Shown here: in pieces, positions 7,701-10,170 of the stretch | How the letters are laid out: the number at the start of each line of letters is the position of its first letter | How positions within the stretch are numbered: the first letter of the stretch is position 1 | NCBI GenBank assembly: GCA_964421785.1 | Contig: CAYQZG010000150.1 | Location: 1-10,170, forward strand | DNA length: 10,170 bases | From: SKLM01 sp964421785 | Lineage (GTDB): Bacteria; Chloroflexota; Anaerolineae; B4-G1 | Direction: 5' to 3' | Position numbers and translations under genes: made by a program | The notes under the pieces: generated by a model | What the model was told of the DNA's origin: nothing | What the model saw: the letters and a program-made list of their open reading frames with translations, nothing else | Databases searched by the model: none

Positions 7701-8433
7701 TCAGGTAGTAGCTCTCACCGTCCATGCGCATACGGTTCGGCTCGGTGACGGTCTTGCCGGTCTGGATGCAGAGCAAGACATCGTGGATGGATGCCTGATC
7801 GCGGCGGGCATAGTGCACGTCGTTCGTGGCTACCAACGGCACGTTCAACTGATCGCTGAGCTCTATCAACTGGCGATTGACCTGGGCCAGCTCGGCGATG
7901 TCGTGATCCTGCAGCTCGAGGTAGTAGCGGCCCTCGAAGGTGTCTCGATACCAGGCGACAACCTGGCGGGCCCTATCGAGTTGCCCCTTCTTGATGCAGC
8001 GGGCAAGCTCGGAGGAGCCGCACCCGGAGAGGGCAATCAGGCCCTGGTTGTGCGCCTGCAGTGTCTCTCGGTCGACCCGGGGTTTGTAGTAGAAGCCCTC
8101 CAGCTGGGCTATGGTGGCGAGTCGCATCAGATTATGGTAGCCGGTCTTGTCCTGGGCCAATAGGACCAGGTGGTAGGGGCTGCGATCGCGCTGGGGATCG
8201 CGGTCCTGGCGGCCTCGCGGGGCCACATAGGCTTCCATGCCAATGATGGGCTTGACGTCCGCAGCCCTGCAGGCCTTGTAGAACTGTACAGCGCCGTACA
8301 TGGCGCCGTGGTCGGTCAGGGCTAGAGCGGGCATATCCAACTCGGCGGCGCGCTCGGCAAGCTCCCGGCAGCTGCTGAGGCCGTCTAGAAGGGAGTATTC
8401 GCTGTGGACGTGGAGGTGGACGAATTCACTCAT
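4732..8433 (-). CDS. dnaE: DNA polymerase III alpha subunit DnaE
   Basis: The 1233-residue protein is the replicative polymerase. Order of parts: PHP domain (about 4-215); palm with catalytic Asp pair in PDIDLD (D395, D397) and the third Asp in VDFLGL (D554); RPGPMEYID in the fingers; helix-hairpin-helix region (about 800-880); clamp-binding motif QLSMF (914-918); OB fold (about 988-1075); a low-complexity linker with RQEAGGK heptads (1079-1104); and a conserved-looking C-terminal domain (about 1148-1233). The PHP metal ligands seem complete: HVH (8-10), DH (41-42), E67, H88, C138, D205 and H207. E. coli DnaE has lost several of these, so this enzyme may keep PHP proofreading. The start at 8433 gives MSEFVHLHVHSEYS, the normal family N-terminus; a GTG at 8544 in the same frame adds 37 unrelated residues without a ribosome binding site. 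There is no intein. Confidence 0.97.
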   Translation of the reverse strand: MSEFVHLHVHSEYSLLDGLSSCRELAERAAELDMPALALTDHGAMYGAVQFYKACRAADVKPIIGMEAYVAPRGRQDRDPQRDRSPYHLVLLAQDKTGYHNLMRLATIAQLEGFYYKPRVDRETLQAHNQGLIALSGCGSSELARCIKKGQLDRARQVVAWYRDTFEGRYYLELQDHDIAELAQVNRQLIELSDQLNVPLVATNDVHYARRDQASIHDVLLCIQTGKTVTEPNRMRMDGESYYLKSVDEMATLFPLAPQAIENTLEIAERCNVQLTFGNYHLPVFEVPEGHDAQSYLRHLCQEGLRERYDQITPRIQERLDYELDVIHRMGFDTYFLIVWDLCRFSREQNIWWNVRGSGASSIVAYSLYVTNLEPLHQNLIFERFLNEGRVTMPDIDLDYPDDQRNHLIRYTIDKYGQEQVAQIITFGTMGAKAAIRDAGRALDYPLSEVDRVARLVPGGPGVKLDQALQDVPDLRSQYREQEHIQRLIDTARGVEGNIRHASTHAAGVIVSDKPLVNYTPLRRPTSGSSDDQIGTVTQYTMSEAEALGLLKVDFLGLATLTVMRVACELIEERHGVDLDLLSIPRDDPIIYDHLSQGDVMGVFQVEGQGMRRTLMKMQPRKFEHVIAAISLYRPGPMEYIDDYIDRLHGKKAVEYRHPSLEPILDETFGIIVYQEQIIRILTDIAGYTAGEADLVRRAVGKKKKKALLKHRATFIEGAIERSGVPRETAEAIFDDIEYFARYGFNKSHAADYAVLTCQTAYLKARYPVEYMTALLTVERNNTDKVSRFIDECRRMGIEVLPPDVNISGLGFTIEEGEKNDGSPAIRFGMGAVKNVGEGPVEAILKARQSGGPFKNLDDFCHRVDLRQVNRRALESLTQVGTLQSFGKRAQLLPIIDRIIGLSASYHQAQDAGQLSMFGDTTGVHLAADETILPPADQVPDIPRKEILAWERDLVGIYVSEHPLTRVMNRLDDLLSGSVGTLGEERSGQQVTVAGMVQRIYRHITKKGNEMAFVTLEDMQGSCDVVVFPSVWNETKNVWQPEQIVVVNGKVDASRRDEPSLLCSWVKHPQDITSAMRKQAGGRRQEAGGKRQEAGGKRQEAGGKEVSGTSQVGEAPPSRPPQESPVEPRAASRGSSHSPQPSASRPRTVRVTFVRTNEQTQDKRKLREIYDLLVGYGRSTPEGQDRFIIHLADGSGGGLELRFPNQSTSCCPELRQHLEALVGKQGLRVEENV
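5123..5199. repeat. Heptanucleotide tandem repeat inside dnaE, 11 units
   Basis: Eleven contiguous 7-bp units follow the consensus YTGCCTC (GAGGCAR on the coding strand), with CCGCCTC at unit 8 and CTGCCTG at unit 11. The unit order also shows a 21-bp higher period (T, C, T variants repeated three times), which encodes RQEAGGK heptads at residues 1079-1104 between the OB fold and the C-terminal domain. Gain or loss of one or two units would shift the dnaE frame; three would not. Confidence 0.95.
5680..5694 (-). other. Sliding-clamp binding motif of DnaE (QLSMF)
   Basis: This segment encodes residues 914-918, QLSMF, between the fingers/HhH region and the OB fold. The position and sequence fit the internal beta-clamp binding pentapeptide of bacterial DnaE (consensus QL[SD]LF; QADMF in E. 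coli). Confidence 0.75.
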
Positions 8434-8442
8434 CGAACACGT

Positions 8443-8451
8443 ATTATACCA
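8443..8451 (-). promoter_or_regulatory. Extended -10 promoter element of dnaE
   Basis: On the minus strand the sequence TGGTATAAT is a perfect TATAAT with an extended TGn. It ends 10 bases before the A of the dnaE ATG at 8433, so transcription would start at or within a few bases of the start codon. No good -35 box was seen, as is common with extended -10 promoters, and there is no Shine-Dalgarno sequence. Confidence 0.65.
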
Positions 8452-8614
8452 TATCGGTTGGAGATTTGTAGTTGATGCCTTGCCTGAGAGGGCAGCTCGA
8501 GGACGGGCGAATAGCTCTTCGGGGGCGGATATTTTCCAATTCACTCACTTGTAGTACCATGGGATGAATTCACTGAAAGAAGCTTGCGCACCCGGGGACG
8601 GACCTCGGGTCGAG

Positions 8615-8628
8615 GGGCGATATCGCCC
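8615..8628. promoter_or_regulatory. Perfect 14-bp palindrome upstream of rocD
   Basis: GGGCGATATCGCCC is a perfect dyad, 29-42 bases before the rocD start and directly adjoining a second inverted repeat (8603-8615). Its place in the leader suits a repressor operator or a dispersed palindromic repeat; the sequence does not tell which. Confidence 0.45.
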
Positions 8629-8657
8629 AGGCACCTACACACAAAGGGAGACTTGCA

Positions 8658-9869
8658 GTGGACATACGCGGCACGGAGCATTACATTAGGCTGGAGGATC
8701 AGTACAATGCGCGCAACTACAAACCCCTCGACGTGATTATCGAGAGGGCTAAGGGACCCTGGGTCTGGGACGTCGAGGGAGAGAGATACTTGGATTGTCT
8801 GTCTGCCTATTCGGCAGTCAATCAAGGCCATTGTCATCCGCGCATCGTGCAGGCTATGGTGGATCAAGCTCAGAAACTGGCGCTGACGTCGCGCGCTTTT
8901 CGTAACGATCAACTGCCGCTTCTGGCAAGGGAAGTGTGCGAGTTGATCGGGTACGAGATGATGCTGCCGATGAACACGGGCACTGAAGCGGTGGAGACGG
9001 CGTTGAAGGCGGCGCGGAAGTGGGGCTACTACGTGAAAGGGGTGCCGGACGGTCGGGCCGAGATCCTTGCGTGCAGCGGCAATTTCCATGGCCGCACCAT
9101 CAGCGTGATCAGCGTCTCGCCGAATGAACAGTATCGTGATGGATTTGGTCCCTTTACGCCGGGCTTCAGACTGGTTCCGTACGGCGATCCTGAGGCGCTG
9201 GAGCGGGCGATCACGCCCCATACGGTCGCTTTCCTTTTCGAGCCGGTTCAAGGTGAGGGGGGCGTGGTGGTGCCGCCCAGGGGGTACGTTCGACATGCGC
9301 GGGAGATCTGCTCGCGCCATAACGTGTTGATGGTCGCTGACGAGATCCAGAGTGGGTTGGGACGCACCGGAAAGCTCCTGGCATGTGAGCACGAGGGGGT
9401 GAAGCCCGACGTGGTTATGCTGGGCAAAGCGCTATCCGGGGGGATGTACCCGGTCTCGGCGGTGCTCTCCTCTCGCGAGGTGCTGGGCGTCTTCGAGCCG
9501 GGCGATCACGGCTCGACGTTCGGAGGGAATCCACTGGCCTGCGCGGTAGCGCGGGAGGCGTTGAACGTCATCGTGGATGAGGATCTGTGCCGGCGCTCGG
9601 CCGAGCTAGGAGCCTACTTGATCAGGCGTCTGAGAGCGATCGACAGCCCCCACGTGCGGCTCTACCGCGGCAAAGGACTCTTCGTGGGGATTGTGCTCAA
9701 GCCGGAAGCGGGGGGAGCGCGGCGCTTCTGCGAGGCCCTCAAGGAGCGCGGCGTGCTGGCCAAGGACACGCACGGTAACGTGATCCGGCTGGCGCCACCG
9801 CTGGTGATAACCAGGGACGAACTCGATTGGGTGTTGGAGCGGGTGGAGGATGTGTTGATGATGGCTTAA
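8658..9869 (+). CDS. rocD: Ornithine aminotransferase
   Basis: The 403-residue PLP enzyme transfers the delta-amino group of ornithine to 2-oxoglutarate, giving glutamate semialdehyde, and links arginine/ornithine breakdown to proline and glutamate. It is a class III aminotransferase: NTGTEA (106-111) binds the PLP phosphate, D228 in ADEIQSG pairs with the pyridine nitrogen, K257 in LGKALSGG forms the Schiff base, and T287 in STFGGNP comes from the partner subunit. Residues that define ornithine specificity in the human enzyme appear kept: Y21 (Tyr55), R146 (Arg180), E200 (Glu235) and R377 (Arg413). SAYSAVNQGHCHP and LTSRAF are typical of this enzyme rather than of acetylornithine or GABA aminotransferases. 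The start is GTG, preceded by AAAGGGAG at 7 bases. It is transcribed alone, divergent from dnaE. Confidence 0.94.
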   Translation: MDIRGTEHYIRLEDQYNARNYKPLDVIIERAKGPWVWDVEGERYLDCLSAYSAVNQGHCHPRIVQAMVDQAQKLALTSRAFRNDQLPLLAREVCELIGYEMMLPMNTGTEAVETALKAARKWGYYVKGVPDGRAEILACSGNFHGRTISVISVSPNEQYRDGFGPFTPGFRLVPYGDPEALERAITPHTVAFLFEPVQGEGGVVVPPRGYVRHAREICSRHNVLMVADEIQSGLGRTGKLLACEHEGVKPDVVMLGKALSGGMYPVSAVLSSREVLGVFEPGDHGSTFGGNPLACAVAREALNVIVDEDLCRRSAELGAYLIRRLRAIDSPHVRLYRGKGLFVGIVLKPEAGGARRFCEALKERGVLAKDTHGNVIRLAPPLVITRDELDWVLERVEDVLMMA

Positions 9870-9878
9870 GCTCGCGGC

Positions 9879-9892
9879 GTTGCCAGGGCAAC
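9879..9892. repeat. Small inverted repeat after rocD
   Basis: GTTGCC and GGCAAC are separated by AG, 10 bases after the rocD stop. It could form a 5-bp hairpin with a 4-base loop; there is no T tract, so a terminator is only possible. Confidence 0.35.
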
Positions 9893-9925
9893 TATCCTCC
9901 GTTGCGCAGCATAAGTCCTTCGACA

Positions 9926-9958
9926 GGTGCAACGCACGAATGGCAGGTGTGTTGCACC
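9926..9958. terminator. Strong hairpin between convergent genes, possible two-way terminator
   Basis: GGTGCAACGCAC (9926-9937) pairs with GTGTGTTGCACC (9947-9958) around a 9-base loop: 12 pairs, one of them G-U as RNA. It lies between the rocD stop and the stop of the convergent right-edge gene, where a shared terminator would be expected. No T run follows on either strand, so a factor-dependent pause or a dispersed repeat are equally possible. The rest of 9870-10032 shows only the small dyad at 9879-9892. Confidence 0.4.
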
Positions 9959-10032
9959 GAGTAGCTATCCTTGGGTGATGATATGCCTGTTGTCGCCTCT
10001 GAATTAGAACCTGTAAGGGCCTCTGGCGCTCA

Positions 10033-10170
10033 TCAGTTGCGCAGAACGAGAGGCAGGTAGATGGTCCACCTCTCCTCCGCCGCTTCCTCCACGTGAATGT
10101 GGCGGGGCGCACTGACGAACTCGCTGCACTCGTTCGCTGCCGTCACGGTGACGTCCTTGGTGCCGCTGAT
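10033..10170 (-). CDS. C-terminus of a secreted-type protein with PKD/Ig-like end and IYLPLVLRN tail (partial)
   Basis: Only the last 45 codons are in the window; the gene continues past the right edge and ends with TGA at 10033-10035. Residues reading GTKDVTVTAANECSEF fit the last beta strands of a PKD or Ig-like domain, in which TVTxxNxC is a common pattern. A short polar stretch follows, then the terminal RWTIYLPLVLRN. I recall that many predicted extracellular proteins of Chloroflexota end in a similar aromatic-LPLV-hydrophobic-Arg tail, which suggests a surface or secreted role; this is memory, not a search. No enzyme function can be named. Another minus-strand frame is open over 9606-10112, but it lies antisense to rocD and has an arginine-rich composition typical of shadow frames. 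The match to a domain ending is moderate because so little is visible. Confidence 0.65.
   Translation of the reverse strand: MSGTKDVTVTAANECSEFVSAPRHIHVEEAAEERWTIYLPLVLRN

Larger units (their letters stand above)
8434..8657. other. Divergent regulatory region between dnaE and rocD
   Basis: The 224-bp region serves two divergent genes. It contains the dnaE extended -10 element, an AATTCACT octamer at 8538-8545 and 8567-8574 (with a third copy at 8423-8430 in the first codons of dnaE), CCTCG-GGT-CGAGG (8603-8615), the palindrome at 8615-8628 and the rocD ribosome binding site AAAGGGAG (8643-8650). No convincing rocD promoter was recognised. Confidence 0.6.

Noticed and set aside
8434..8544. 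Upstream extension of dnaE to a GTG at 8544
   Set aside because: The 37 extra residues are absent from the family, have no ribosome binding site, and span the extended -10 promoter element.
8564..8689. 41-codon plus-strand ORF overlapping the rocD start, as a leader peptide
   Set aside because: No ribosome binding site, no attenuator structure, and no run of regulatory codons.
8541..9392. 283-codon minus-strand open frame antisense to rocD
   Set aside because: It lies opposite conserved aminotransferase motifs and has a histidine/arginine-rich shadow composition.
9606..10112. 168-codon minus-strand open frame at the right edge
   Set aside because: More than half is antisense to rocD; a different minus-strand frame gives the PKD-like pattern and IYLPLVLRN ending.

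Overview
The window looks like a GC-rich bacterial chromosome, most likely a member of the Chloroflexota. This is inferred from protein style, from the many short dispersed intergenic repeats, and from the C-terminal IYLPLVLRN ending of a secreted-type protein at the right edge. No rRNA or other phylogenetic marker is present, so the assignment is tentative. No mobile element, CRISPR array, tRNA or rRNA was found.

Layout, left to right. Positions 1-80 hold a 20-bp tandem array cut by the window edge. Positions 221-1912 (+) encode the large subunit of a B12-dependent acyl-CoA mutase. It carries the Phe/Gln pair known from isobutyryl-CoA mutase rather than the Tyr/Arg pair of methylmalonyl-CoA mutase. 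Convergent to it, three genes are read on the minus strand in the order dnaE (8433-4732), PPi-type phosphofructokinase (4532-3213) and ATP-type phosphofructokinase (2956-1985). Divergent from dnaE is ornithine aminotransferase (8658-9869, +). At the right edge, the last 45 codons of a minus-strand gene (10170-10033) encode a PKD/Ig-like strand pattern and the IYLPLVLRN tail.

How the genes fit together. The two phosphofructokinases catalyse the same step of glycolysis with different phosphoryl donors. The ATP enzyme keeps the residues of the classical effector pocket. The PPi enzyme carries the Asp and Lys that define PPi use and should be reversible. Their position after dnaE recalls the dnaE-acc-pfkA neighbourhood of other bacteria, here without the acetyl-CoA carboxylase genes. 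The mutase and the aminotransferase are stand-alone genes of carbon-skeleton and amino-acid metabolism. The mutase's B12-binding small subunit is not in the window.

Points of most interest: an 11-copy heptanucleotide repeat inside dnaE, encoding RQEAGGK heptads; a dispersed intergenic repeat whose near-copy coincides with an apparent six-residue insertion in the mutase; a dnaE promoter placed so close to the start codon that the mRNA is probably leaderless; and the C-terminal tail of the right-edge protein. All four main metabolic and replication genes other than dnaE have a good Shine-Dalgarno sequence.
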